A stretch of DNA of 64,000 nucleotides, taken from Sphingomonas sp. GM_Shp_1 (GTDB lineage Bacteria; Pseudomonadota; Alphaproteobacteria; Sphingomonadales; Sphingomonadaceae). Both the position numbers and the translations under genes were made by a program. Below, in pieces: positions 7,354 through 15,349 of this stretch (the stretch's first letter is position 1; the number at the start of each line of letters is the position of its first letter). The stretch spans positions 1-64,000 of the forward strand of contig NZ_JALNUR010000008.1 in the NCBI RefSeq assembly GCF_026540895.1. The letters are read 5' to 3'. A model generated the notes under the pieces. That model had not been told where the DNA came from and made no database searches. It worked only from the letters and a program-made list of their open reading frames with translations.

Positions 7354-9482
7354 TCATCGTCGCGATCAGCCATCGCAATCGCCAGCAGCGCCGTGCTATG
7401 GCGCGCGTACTCGAGAAGCAGGTGGCGCGCGCTACCGGCGCGCAGGTGCGCGCGCACTTCATTGCGCTGTCGGACTATCTCCGCGATGCCGACCCCGCTG
7501 CGCTGAAACTTCTCGGCCTTGCCGACCACGTCGACCATGCGCTGCTCGGCTATGTCACCGACCAGGCGCATGGCGGCGAGAAGGTCGACCTCGTCGGCTA
7601 CCGCAACGTCACCCCACAGTTCGAACGCGCGCAGGCTGAAATGCTGGCGCAGATCGCACGCGGTCGCGGCACCGATCCGATCGAACATTACGTCATCAGC
7701 TGGGGTGAGAACGAACACCCGACGCCAGAACAGGTCGCGGAGGCGGTCGCGCTCCTGTTGCGCGTCCTGAACGTGGAAGAGCATCAGGCGATCTACGCCG
7801 CACACCGCAACACACAGCACTATCATGTGCATGTGGCGGTCAACCGCGTGCACCCGGAAACCGGCACAGTCGTCGCGGCAGGCGACGGCTGGCAGCTCAA
7901 CGCGGCTGGGCAAGCGGCGGCCTTGATCGAGCATCGCCAGGGTTGGGCGGCCGAAAAGGGCGCGCAGTACCGGGTCGACGCCGATGGCGTCCGCCACATC
8001 GACAGCGGCCGACTTGTCCGCCTTGCCGATGGCAGTGCCACCGGAGTACATCCGCCCGACCGCCGCACCCTCGACAAGCCGGTCGACAAGCGGCTGTCGC
8101 GCGGCGCGCGCGGATACGAGGGGCGCACCGGACGCATGTCCTTCGAGCGCATCGCGATGACGATCGCCGCACCGATCATCGCGCGTGTCCGCTCGTGGGA
8201 AGAGCTTCACCAGGAAATGGGCAAGGAGGGTCTTGGCTACGCGCGCTACGGTACCAACGGCGCGTGGATCACGATGGGCGAGCGTGCGATATCGGCGAGC
8301 ATCGCCGCACGCGGTGCGGCGCTCACGCAACTTGTGCAGGCTGATCGGCTCGGCGCATTCAGGCCAGGCAGGCCCGAGCAGATCATCACGCGCATGCCTC
8401 GCTATCTGCCGCGGCAGGAGCGTCGTCCCGGCTATGAAGCAGCGCGCGCCGCGCACGCAGGCGCAGTGGCTGCCGCGCGCGAGCAGCTCGGCGCGCAGCG
8501 TGCGCAGGCACGTGTCATGATCATCGCTTGGCGGAAGAGCTTCGCTGCCCAGATCAACGCCAGCGATTGGCGGGGGCGTCGCGACCAATTGAATGCCGCG
8601 CGCCAGCTATTCGGCATGCACTTCGCGGCGATCGAACGCGAGCTGATGGCGGCAACCGAGCCGGCAGTAGCCGCACTCGATGCCGCAGCGCGCTTCCCGT
8701 CCTACGACGCATGGTGCGCAGGCGCGAGTGCTCCTTCTATCCCGCAGGCACTCGGCCTTGCGGTTCCGATGGTGGTCGCGTCCTCAGGAGACCATGCCGC
8801 TGCGGGCGTTCCGGTCGCCGGCTATGCGTGGCACCGCGACGATGGGGCCTGCTTCTATCGCCGCATCAATCAGTTGGAACCCGCGTTCACCGACCATGGC
8901 CCGACGCTAACGATCCACACGCTCCGGCGTGCCGATGTGGTCGCGGCGCTCAAGCTGGCCCAACGGAAATGGGGAACGGTCGAACTGATCGCGGGAAGTG
9001 ATGCATTCCTGCGGATGGCGATCGAGATCGCAGACGAAGAGAAGATAACGCTCACCGGCGAACTCGCACCGCGCATTCGGCAAGAGATCGCGCTCGACGC
9101 TGCAGGATCCACCCCGCGCGCACAACCGGTACCTACACCAACAATCGAAGCTGACCCGGCATCAGTCAGCGCGGTGTCGTTGCCGGCAGCGACGGTGTCC
9201 CAGTCGCCCTCACCTGCCCCGACGCCCCTCGACGAGATGCGCGGTGAAAATCCTGCGGTCGATGCGTGGCTGGATGAATGGCGGCGTGATCCGAAGGCGA
9301 TGGCAAAGCTGAGGCCGTTAGCCGCGAAAGCATTTGCCGATCCGAAGGCGCGCAACCTGCTTAATCAATGGGTCGCCGAGGGGCTGCAGGCAGCGATGCG
9401 GTTGCGGCAGCACGCAGGTGATCACGCGCGGATGCTGGCGGCACAGGCGCAGGCACCCGGTCGAGGGCTGCAATTGCGGTGA
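7350..9482 (+). CDS. MOBP-type relaxase/mobilisation nuclease
   Basis: The 710-residue product should nick one strand at oriT and pilot it into the recipient. The ATG at 7350, overlapping the previous stop, gives MIIVAISHRN. The relaxase core occupies about residues 1-260. Motif III is clear at 157-165 (HYHVHVAVN; His159, His161 and Asn165), followed by the family-typical RVHPETG. The catalytic Tyr cannot be chosen with confidence by eye. The long C-terminal part is Ala-rich with a low-complexity Pro/Thr linker near 600-650, as in TraI proteins of mobilisable elements. No type IV secretion genes are visible, so the element would need a helper conjugation system. Confidence 0.85.
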   Translation: MIIVAISHRNRQQRRAMARVLEKQVARATGAQVRAHFIALSDYLRDADPAALKLLGLADHVDHALLGYVTDQAHGGEKVDLVGYRNVTPQFERAQAEMLAQIARGRGTDPIEHYVISWGENEHPTPEQVAEAVALLLRVLNVEEHQAIYAAHRNTQHYHVHVAVNRVHPETGTVVAAGDGWQLNAAGQAAALIEHRQGWAAEKGAQYRVDADGVRHIDSGRLVRLADGSATGVHPPDRRTLDKPVDKRLSRGARGYEGRTGRMSFERIAMTIAAPIIARVRSWEELHQEMGKEGLGYARYGTNGAWITMGERAISASIAARGAALTQLVQADRLGAFRPGRPEQIITRMPRYLPRQERRPGYEAARAAHAGAVAAAREQLGAQRAQARVMIIAWRKSFAAQINASDWRGRRDQLNAARQLFGMHFAAIERELMAATEPAVAALDAAARFPSYDAWCAGASAPSIPQALGLAVPMVVASSGDHAAAGVPVAGYAWHRDDGACFYRRINQLEPAFTDHGPTLTIHTLRRADVVAALKLAQRKWGTVELIAGSDAFLRMAIEIADEEKITLTGELAPRIRQEIALDAAGSTPRAQPVPTPTIEADPASVSAVSLPAATVSQSPSPAPTPLDEMRGENPAVDAWLDEWRRDPKAMAKLRPLAAKAFADPKARNLLNQWVAEGLQAAMRLRQHAGDHARMLAAQAQAPGRGLQLR

Positions 9483-9619
9483 CCGGCACGGCGGTGTGCC
9501 ACCGTCGCGCCGCTGCGCGTTCAACCGGCGAGATGCGCCTCGCAAACGTCGCGGACGAGATCCTGCAGGACGCCGACACCCTCTGCGAGCACACCAGTCC
9601 CTCGCCGCTGACCTTATAA
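9479..9619 (+). CDS. Possible small ORF after relaxase, perhaps truncated
   Basis: A GTG overlapping the relaxase stop (GTGA) opens a 46-codon frame containing MRLANVADEILQDADTL. The frame ends where an IS-derived sequence begins, so it may be the surviving 5' end of a larger mobilisation gene. There is no clear Shine-Dalgarno sequence beyond the coupling, and no family is recognised. Confidence 0.3.
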   Translation: MTGTAVCHRRAAARSTGEMRLANVADEILQDADTLCEHTSPSPLTL

Positions 9620-9631
9620 GGCGGCGAGTAG

Positions 9632-9760
9632 CACGAATCGACACCCGATCTGAGCCCCGATCGACACCACCGTGGACCAATGCGACGGGTGATCCTTATC
9701 TTGGTCCAGCACCATCCGCGCCGCGCGCACTCCTCCGGCGAAAAGTTGTTCGGCGTCCCG
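9632..9760 (-). pseudogene. IS3-family transposase OrfA remnant
   Basis: Minus-strand reading gives FSPEE, then after a frame change RMVLDQDKDHPSHWS and SIGAQIGC. This is the opening of a common IS3-group OrfA helix-turn-helix protein (FSPEVRERAVRMVLEH..., then a 'SIAAKIGC' block). Only about 40 codons survive and at least one frameshift is present, so it is a dead fragment. It is distinct from the IS3 remnant at 10285-11066. Confidence 0.5.
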
Positions 9761-9864
9761 CCCTCATAGCCCCTTCCTCTCAGAAGTTGGAGCCTCCGAC
9801 AAACCCGGCGCGGTTCAGTACGATCCAGGTTGCAGCCAAACAGCAACGTCGCTACCCGTCTTAC

Positions 9865-10287
9865 ATGACTAATACAGCACATCTTTTGAAACGGACGGTT
9901 CAAGGGAGTTTGATCGCGCTGCTGGCTTGCGCCTCGATGGCGAACGCCGGAGCCAAAGCCCCTCTGCCGGATATGACCGCGACCCTTCGCGAACACCGCG
10001 TAGAGAGTGCGTCGGTCGCCGTGATCCGCAACGGACGGATCGTCTCGACGGGTGCCTGGGGGACGGCGGGGCCGAACCGGGCGGCGACCGTCGCCACGCC
10101 CTACAATCTCGCCTCGCTGACCAAGCCGCTCACGGCGGAGGTCATCCTGCGACTGGTATCCGCCGGCAAGCTGTCGCTCGACGAGCCGATGGATCGCTAC
10201 TGGAGCGACCCCGACCTGTCGCGCGATCCCCGCCGGACGAAGCTCACGGTCCGCATGACGCTGAGTCATCGCACCGGGTTCCCTGCT
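9865..10287 (+). pseudogene. Serine beta-lactamase/transpeptidase-like protein, 3' truncated
   Basis: ATG at 9865 begins MTNTAHLLKRTVQGSLIALL, a Sec-type signal peptide ending near ANA. The mature part has the class C beta-lactamase/esterase fold features: SVAVIRNGRIV, then ASLTKPLTAE with the S-x-x-K nucleophile, and LTVRMTLSHRTGFP. Coding similarity stops there (about residue 140) exactly where antisense IS3 OrfB sequence starts, so the YxN and KTG-region motifs are missing. The open frame continues into IS DNA, but the product cannot be an active enzyme. A related full-length protein would be about 350-400 residues. Confidence 0.75.
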
Positions 10288-10737
10288 GGCTTCGTCGATG
10301 ATGGTCAGGATGCGGAACTTGCGCCCGTCGTGGGTACGCTCCTCAACGAAGTCGTATGCCCATACATGACCCGGATATTCCGGTCGCAGCCTGATGCACG
10401 AACCGTCGTTCAGCCACAGCCGCCCGCGTTTCGGCTGCTTCTGCGGAACCCTCAGTCCTTCGCGTCGCCAAATCCGCTCTACCCGTTTATGGTTCACCGA
10501 CCAGCCAGCGGCATGCAACAGCGCCGTCACCCGGCGATAGCCATAGCGACCATATTGCCTGGCCAAGGCAATGATATCCTCGGTCAACGCCTCTTCGTCG
10601 TCTGCCCCACGCGGCACCTTGCGCTGTGTCGACCGGTGCTGCCCAAGCACGCGGCATACCCGTCGCTCGGAGACATTTAGCACCACCCGCACCTGGTCGA
10701 TGCAGCGCCGGCGCCGTGCGGGGCTCAGAAGTTTCCC
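10285..10737 (-). pseudogene. IS3-family transposase OrfB, 3' truncated
   Basis: After the -1 frameshift the frame reads RRCIDQVRVVLNVSERRVCR, RTYGYRR-like GRYGYRRVTALLHAAGW and the rve-domain start HVWAYDFVEERTHDGRKFRI. YDF supplies the first catalytic Asp of the DDE triad. The sequence stops at TIIDEASRE, before the remaining catalytic Asp and Glu, so the transposase is dead. Confidence 0.8.
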
Positions 10738-11003
10738 TTCGCAGCCTCCTGAAGAATGAGCTTGTCGAGAGTCAGGTCCGAGATCGCCCGCCGCAGCCGG
10801 GCGTTCTTCTTCTCCAGATCCTTCATCCGCCGAGCCTGGTCCGTCTTCAGGCCGCCATATTCCTTGCGCCACCGATAGTAAGTCTGCTCGCTGACGGCGA
10901 TCCGCCGGCAGGCCTCGGCGGTCGTGCCGCCCTGACCCAGCATGATCTCGACCTCACGCAGCTTCCCGATGATTTCCTCGGGCTTGTGCTTCCTGGCAGG
11001 CAT
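10725..11003 (-). CDS. IS3-family transposase OrfA
   Basis: The 92-residue protein has a helix-turn-helix (GTTAEACRRIAVSEQTYYRW) and a leucine-zipper-like tail (LEKKNARLRRAISDLTLDKL), the standard OrfA layout of this IS3 subgroup. Near its end, GGGAAAC (complement at 10731-10737) is read as G-GGA-AAC in the OrfA frame. That is a canonical -1 slippery heptamer, and shifting there leads directly into the OrfB frame (LLSPARRRR). OrfA alone is intact, but the element lacks a complete OrfB. Confidence 0.85.
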   Translation of the reverse strand: MPARKHKPEEIIGKLREVEIMLGQGGTTAEACRRIAVSEQTYYRWRKEYGGLKTDQARRMKDLEKKNARLRRAISDLTLDKLILQEAAKGNF

Positions 11004-11066
11004 TCGTGGTCCCTTCCTTGGTCCAGACTGTCATAGTCGATGGACCACTCAGAGGGGGGCAGTTCA

Positions 11067-11417
11067 ATCCCATGGAGCCCCCTCGCCCGCGGCCGGCTGA
11101 CCCGCGACTGGGACGACACCACCGCTCGATCGGACACCGACGCGTTCGGCCGCACGCTCTACGCGGCGACGGCGGAGGCGGATCGCAAGGTGGTCGAGGC
11201 CGTCGTGGCCGTCGCCAGCGAACGTGGTGTCCCGCGCGCGCAGGTCGCGCTCGCCTGGGTACTCGCCAAGCCGGAGGTGTCCGCGCCGATCGTCGGCGCG
11301 TCCAAGCTGGCACACCTCGACGATGCCCTCGCAGCGCTCGACCTGGTGCTGTCGGATGACGAGATCGCGCGGCTGGAGGCGCCCTATGTGCCCCATGCGG
11401 TCGTGGGCTTCTCCTAA
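11067..11417 (+). pseudogene. Aldo/keto reductase, C-terminal fragment
   Basis: From IPWSPLARGRLTRDW to the TAA at 11415 the frame matches the last 115 residues of AKR-superfamily oxidoreductases: PWSPLARG, ALAWVLAKPEVSAPIVGAS (the cofactor 2'-phosphate binding region) and LSDDEIARLEAPYVPH. The N-terminal two thirds, including the catalytic Asp-Tyr-Lys-His, are missing, replaced by the IS3 remnant whose terminus abuts the fragment. Confidence 0.8.
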
Positions 11418-11454
11418 GCCCTTCCCGCTTCGAAGTCCGCCGGCCGATCAGCGG

Positions 11455-11949
11455 TCACCACCCCATGCTGCCCGGCACGCCCTTGAATGGTCCCGCAAGG
11501 TCGGCCGTGATCCACCCGCCATAGAAGCCGCCGGGCTGCGGAACCACCGGCTCGCCGTCCACCGTGCATCGGTCGAGGGGTCCGGCATAGAAGGCGATGT
11601 GATCGCGCAGGATCGCGAAGGCCGGGGTCGGCTCCGGGTAGCTCCACGCCACATCGCGCAGCACCTCGCTACCAACCACCAGGTGCCAATAGACCGCTTC
11701 GCCCTTCCATTCGCAGAATGACCGCCGATCCGAGCGACGCAGCAGACTGGGCGTGAGGTCGGCGGGTGGCAGGTACCAGCTCGGTGGATGGCTGGTCTCC
11801 AGCGTCCGGACAGCCTTCCTGGTGTCGGCGACCAGGACGCCGCGATGCTCGATGCGGATCCGCCGGTCGCTGGGTTCCGCGATGGCGGGGCGAGGATAGC
11901 GCCACACGCTCTCCTGTCCTGGCGACGGCGTGTCGGGTCGTGGCCTCAT
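11455..11949 (-). CDS. DUF427 domain-containing protein
   Basis: The 164-residue protein has the DUF427 pattern: IRIEHRGVLVADTRKAVRTLE, then PSWYLPPADL, FCEWKGEAVYWHL and the aromatic YPEPTPAFA. The family forms a small beta barrel of unknown function, common in sphingomonads and actinobacteria. The start at 11949 overlaps the stop of the DCC-family gene (ATGA); the longer frame to 12789 is a shadow of the neighbours. It is the last gene of a four-gene leftward cluster with a DCC protein, TspO and glutaredoxin. The recurring small redox/stress genes hint at a shared stress role, unproven. Confidence 0.85.
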   Translation of the reverse strand: MRPRPDTPSPGQESVWRYPRPAIAEPSDRRIRIEHRGVLVADTRKAVRTLETSHPPSWYLPPADLTPSLLRRSDRRSFCEWKGEAVYWHLVVGSEVLRDVAWSYPEPTPAFAILRDHIAFYAGPLDRCTVDGEPVVPQPGGFYGGWITADLAGPFKGVPGSMGW

Positions 11950-12308
11950 GTCCGCGCCTCCCGCCGGGCCAGCCAACGTTGCAGACGTGGCCGGACGCGG
12001 AGGAAGCCAAGGTAGAGGCGTTTCAGCCCCGACAGGATCAGGCGATTGCGCGCCATCTCGCCCAGCGGACGCAGCGCCGGGACCGCGCGCCACATCGCGG
12101 CGAAGGCGGCCGCTCCGGACAGCAGCGGACCGCCATCCTCGCGGGCGTGGAAGCGCGCCAGCATCTCGGCCCGGCTGACGGGACAGGTGCCGCCGCCCGC
12201 CACATCCACGAACGTGATCGCGCCGCGCTTGTCGAGCCGGCGCCTCATCGCGATCTCGCGCTGGCAGAGCGGACAAGTTCCGTCGTGCCAGACGGTGACC
12301 CGCTTCAT
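11946..12308 (-). CDS. DCC-family (DUF393) thiol-disulfide-like protein
   Basis: The 120-residue protein begins VTVWHDGTCPLCQREIAMRR. The DGxCPxC motif defines the DCC family, thioredoxin-fold relatives with a CxxC pair (Cys13 and Cys16), and ITFVDVAG is the expected second strand. The basic C-terminus (RLYLGFLRVRPRLQRWLARR) is usual for the family. It overlaps both neighbours by 4 bases, so it is part of one transcript with TspO and DUF427. Exact reaction unknown. Confidence 0.85.
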   Translation of the reverse strand: MKRVTVWHDGTCPLCQREIAMRRRLDKRGAITFVDVAGGGTCPVSRAEMLARFHAREDGGPLLSGAAAFAAMWRAVPALRPLGEMARNRLILSGLKRLYLGFLRVRPRLQRWLARREART

Positions 12309-12832
12309 CGCCCCTCATCTGGATTGTCGCGCCAGATCCGCTCGGACAGGAGCGTGGCGAAGCCGAGCCAGGCGACGAACGGCAGCGCCACCGCCGCCGC
12401 CGGTCGGTCGACCTTCGCGGCCGTGGCGACATAGGCGGCGCCAGTCGCGACCATCGCGCCCGAGGCGGCCGCGCTCGCACCGAGCCGTTTTTCGCGGAAG
12501 AAGAGCTGCGTCCAGCCGCCGACCATCGCGGTGTTGACCAGCCACAGGCCGACAGCCACGTTTCGCGCGCCCCCGGCCGGGCGGCGCAGCAGGCGATAGC
12601 CGCCGACCGCAAGACCGGTTTCCAGCACCGGCCAGACTGCGCCGAACACCGCATCGGGTGGCGTGTAGCCGGGTTTGTCCAGCCGCCGATACCAGCGGCG
12701 GATGCCGGGGTGCGACGGGTCCGAAGCGTTGCGCCGTCCGACGATAGCACTCGCGCCAAGCACCGCACCGACTGCCGCCAGCGCTGCAAGGCGCGTCAAT
12801 CCGCCCGCGGCAACAGTGTCCCGGCGATCCAT
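12305..12832 (-). CDS. TspO/MBR family membrane protein
   Basis: The 175-residue protein has five hydrophobic segments and the family signatures WYRRLDKPGYTPPDAVFG, VWPVLETGLAVGGY, WLVNTAMVGGWTQLFF and PFVAWLGFA. TspO proteins are inner- or outer-membrane tryptophan-rich sensors that bind porphyrins and respond to oxygen, light or stress in alphaproteobacteria. The ATG at 12832 is chosen because the longer frame to 13162 overlaps the glutaredoxin gene. The gene starts 4 bases after the glutaredoxin stop and overlaps the DCC gene. Confidence 0.87.
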   Translation of the reverse strand: MDRRDTVAAGGLTRLAALAAVGAVLGASAIVGRRNASDPSHPGIRRWYRRLDKPGYTPPDAVFGAVWPVLETGLAVGGYRLLRRPAGGARNVAVGLWLVNTAMVGGWTQLFFREKRLGASAAASGAMVATGAAYVATAAKVDRPAAAVALPFVAWLGFATLLSERIWRDNPDEGR

Positions 12833-12836
12833 TCGC

Positions 12837-13085
12837 TTAGGCCTGCTCAAGATAGCGTTCGAGGTCGTCGCTGCCGCCGATCCGCTCGCCATCGATGAAG
12901 ATCTGCGGCGTGGTGGCGACGCCCTGCTCCGCCTTGAAGGCATCGACCTCCTCACGCGATTGCAGCAGGCGATCGTCGACCGTGAACCCGGCCGCCTCCA
13001 GCATCTGCCTAGCGCGGACGCCGAACGGACAAATGTGTTCGGGGAGCACCATGCGATAGAGGGTCGCCGTTCTGTTTTCCGCCAC
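12837..13085 (-). CDS. Glutaredoxin-family protein
   Basis: The 82-residue thioredoxin-fold protein reads TATLYRMVLPEHICPFGVRA, with an ICPFG monothiol-like active site (Cys19 with no second Cys), the cis-Pro TTPQIFIDGERIGG block and SDDLERYLEQ at the end. Typical dithiol glutaredoxins have CPYC, so this one would act by a monothiol mechanism or bind a cofactor. First gene of the Grx-TspO-DCC-DUF427 cluster. Confidence 0.8.
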   Translation of the reverse strand: MAENRTATLYRMVLPEHICPFGVRARQMLEAAGFTVDDRLLQSREEVDAFKAEQGVATTPQIFIDGERIGGSDDLERYLEQA

Positions 13086-13445
13086 TTCGACATCTCCGCG
13101 GACTTCAGCGTCCTTGCAATCAAAGCGACCAGGGCTGCGCGACGTTCCGCATCGACGTACATGTGACCCAGAATTCGACGTTCACGGCGCCTTGGGCGCT
13201 TCCTAAAACCGGCCGTTCGTTCAGGCGCTGCAACGCAGTTAGAAGTGATAATTTCGCAGGCTGGCAGGTTCGTATGCGCATAAAGGAGCTCGTGTAAGAA
13301 GGACCGCTAAGTCTTTGTTGCTGTCGGGCAAAACACTGACTCGTTCGGTTTCGGCAGCCGTAGCGTCTATTGTCTGCCGCCAGTAACGATCTACGATGCG
13401 TCCTGGCGACGAGTCGCGGCTCGTCGTTGGTCGGGGGAAACGACT
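13086..13445. other. Intergenic region, probable divergent promoters
   Basis: About 360 bases separate the leftward glutaredoxin cluster from the rightward lipoprotein gene. GC drops around 13200-13330, as expected for promoters. A short minus-strand frame (MYVDAERRAALVALIART) overlaps the start of the glutaredoxin gene but has no support. No repeat or RNA gene seen. Confidence 0.35.
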
Positions 13446-14429
13446 ATGCGGATATCGGTCCGGCCTTTGGCCGCTGCGCTAACCATGATCAGCATCACGG
13501 CGTGTGCCACTTTACCACAACGAGAGGCGACCGCCTTCAAGACCATAGCGAAGGCTGACGCGGACGCCTTTGGCGCAGGGACCGCGGCGGAGGTCGCCTC
13601 CGTGACCGAGGGCGCGATTATTCAGCCTTCGAGCGGCGGCCTTGCGATCGCGACGGACAAGTGCGTTGGAGACCTTCCCAAGAACGCGGTGTGCGAGGTG
13701 CGGCTGACCGGCGTCGGCGCTCCTAACCTGGCTCTCGTCGAGGGCGCGCCGCGGACCCGCAAGCTCATCGCTGCGGTGGCGTCATATGGCGCCGCAATGG
13801 CGGACCTCGCCGAGGCGAAGGACCTGAAGGCCGCCAAAGCCAACGTGGATGCGGCGGAGAAGGCGATCGAGACGCTCGCCACCGTGACGGGTGTCGGAGC
13901 GCCGGCGGCCGGGATCGCCAAGGCAGTCGCGGCCATCACGAAAGGCCGGCTGACTGCCGCTCGGCGAAATGCTCTGTCGGAGGCGGCGATGGCCGCCGAT
14001 CCCGCCGTTCGGATGGCCTCGCGCAACCTTGGGGAGATCGCAACGGAGTTGAGAAGCAACATCCTCGACAGCGCGACCATACGGCTCAACCGCTATCGGC
14101 TGGCGTTCGACCGGGCGGGCGCGACGGGGCGACAACTCGAGGAGCAGTACGACGCGCTCCCGAAGGGTTCGGCCGGCGAGGACGAGCGCCAGCGATTGCG
14201 GGTGCTGATTGACCAGGAGCAGACCCACCGCATCAACGCTGGCAATGGGATCGTTCGCACGGCCGCCGACATTCGCCTTGCGAGGGGTATGAGGACCGAC
14301 TTCGGTGGCCTCGCGACCGCGCACGCGGCGCTCATCTCGGCACTGCGAGACGAACGGGTCGGCCTCACTCCGGCATTTGAAGGGCTGAACTCGTACCTCG
14401 ACGCCGTCTCAAGCGCGAAGGGCGACTAG
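13446..14429 (+). CDS. Predicted lipoprotein, helical, unknown function
   Basis: The 327-residue protein starts MRISVRPLAAALTMISITAC, a lipoprotein signal with the lipobox SITAC, so Cys20 should be lipidated. The mature protein is almost entirely Ala-rich helix with possible coiled-coil stretches (AKDLKAAKANVDAAEKAIET and the region around residues 210-265). An early pair of cysteines (DKCVGDLPKNAVCEV) could form a disulfide. It probably sits on the periplasmic face of a membrane. The next gene follows 10 bases later with AGGAG, so the two form an operon. No family recognised. Confidence 0.8.
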   Translation: MRISVRPLAAALTMISITACATLPQREATAFKTIAKADADAFGAGTAAEVASVTEGAIIQPSSGGLAIATDKCVGDLPKNAVCEVRLTGVGAPNLALVEGAPRTRKLIAAVASYGAAMADLAEAKDLKAAKANVDAAEKAIETLATVTGVGAPAAGIAKAVAAITKGRLTAARRNALSEAAMAADPAVRMASRNLGEIATELRSNILDSATIRLNRYRLAFDRAGATGRQLEEQYDALPKGSAGEDERQRLRVLIDQEQTHRINAGNGIVRTAADIRLARGMRTDFGGLATAHAALISALRDERVGLTPAFEGLNSYLDAVSSAKGD

Positions 14430-14439
14430 GAGAACCAAG

Positions 14440-14898
14440 ATGTCCGACGAAGCCTTGGCCGCGTATTCCGCCCTATACCTGCAGTTGGGGGCATCCGACC
14501 GGCGGAAGTCCGAGTTCCGCACCCGCCTCCACGCCGACCCGAGTCTGCTGGGGGTTCGGATGGCGGCGCAGGACCCTGGTGGGTTTCGAGCGGCCCTCGA
14601 CAACCTGATTCCGCGAGTTCAGACCGCGTTCGACGCTGCCCGAAACGCAAACGACTTCGACGGTGCGGAACTGATCGAAGCGTTCCTCACTCGTCTCTAC
14701 TTCTGGCGCATCTTCGCGCGCGACCAGCTCATCGGCGCGCTTGACGCTAAGGGTACCGAGGAGGCAATGGCGGCGCTGCGGACAGCCACGACCCGTCTCA
14801 AGGAGACGCGCGCCGCGTTCGACCAAGGCGATCACGATGCGGACACGGCGATGACCAGCCTGGACGACTTGGCGGACGCGCTGGGCTTGAAGCAATAG
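14440..14898 (+). CDS. Hypothetical helical protein, partner of lipoprotein
   Basis: The 152-residue protein has no signal peptide and only helical segments (EALAAYSALYLQLGASDRRK; EEAMAALRTATTRLKETRAA). The start ATG follows AGGAG by 7 bases and lies 10 bases after the lipoprotein stop, so the two are probably co-expressed, with one product at the envelope and one in the cytoplasm. No recognisable domain; function unknown. Confidence 0.72.
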   Translation: MSDEALAAYSALYLQLGASDRRKSEFRTRLHADPSLLGVRMAAQDPGGFRAALDNLIPRVQTAFDAARNANDFDGAELIEAFLTRLYFWRIFARDQLIGALDAKGTEEAMAALRTATTRLKETRAAFDQGDHDADTAMTSLDDLADALGLKQ

Positions 14899-15349
14899 CC
14901 TGCAACGGTTTTGTCAAAGCGATTGCATTGGCCGAGCCAGGGCTAAACCTCTCCACGTTTGCCTGCTCACGACAGCACCGGATGACCCACAAGACGACAT
15001 TCAGCCGTCGTTTCGCGCTCCCCAACTTCGGACATCCATTCACGTTCGCCCGACGCCTCGACCAGCGATGGCGGGAATGACGAGACGTGGGACGAAGCCG
15101 TCATTTTTATTCGGAGCGCTGGATGTCGGGTTCCAACAGGAGCCGGCGTTCTCCCACTCAGGATCGTGCGGCCATGGGTTCCCGGTGCCGGCGTTCACGC
15201 CCCCGCCGGTTGGAGGGGACATTTGCGACCTGCATCCGCCATGCTGGCTAATGGCGGAAAGACCGAGTTCCGGTTCATGAGATGCGCCTTGCCACTTGCC
15301 AACTTCGGCCTTCGTTCGTCATGTCGGACCAGGGGAAACGTAGGTTCAT
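14899..15349. other. Intergenic region with a dispersed-repeat copy
   Basis: No gene is supported between the helical-protein gene and the MFS gene end. Positions 15085-15150 carry GGGACGAAGCCGTCATTT followed by a TCGGG...AACAGGAGCCG block, which matches the intergenic repeats at 23335 and 29275 (see findings). Confidence 0.45.

Larger units (their letters stand above)
10285..11066 (-). mobile_element. Truncated IS3-family insertion sequence
   Basis: The left terminus appears intact: read on the minus strand from 11066 it starts TGAACTGCCCCCCTCTGAGT, a typical IS3-group end, and orfA follows. The other end is lost: orfB breaks off after ILTIIDEASRE at about 10285, joined directly to the beta-lactamase fragment. 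An aldo/keto reductase frame begins immediately outside the intact terminus. An insertion followed by an adjacent deletion explains both. Confidence 0.75.

Noticed and set aside
9600..9626. TCGCCGC/GCGGCGA dyad after the relaxase as a terminator
   Set aside because: The arms are separated by about 12 bases and no T-run follows on either strand; it overlaps the small ORF end and IS-remnant junction.
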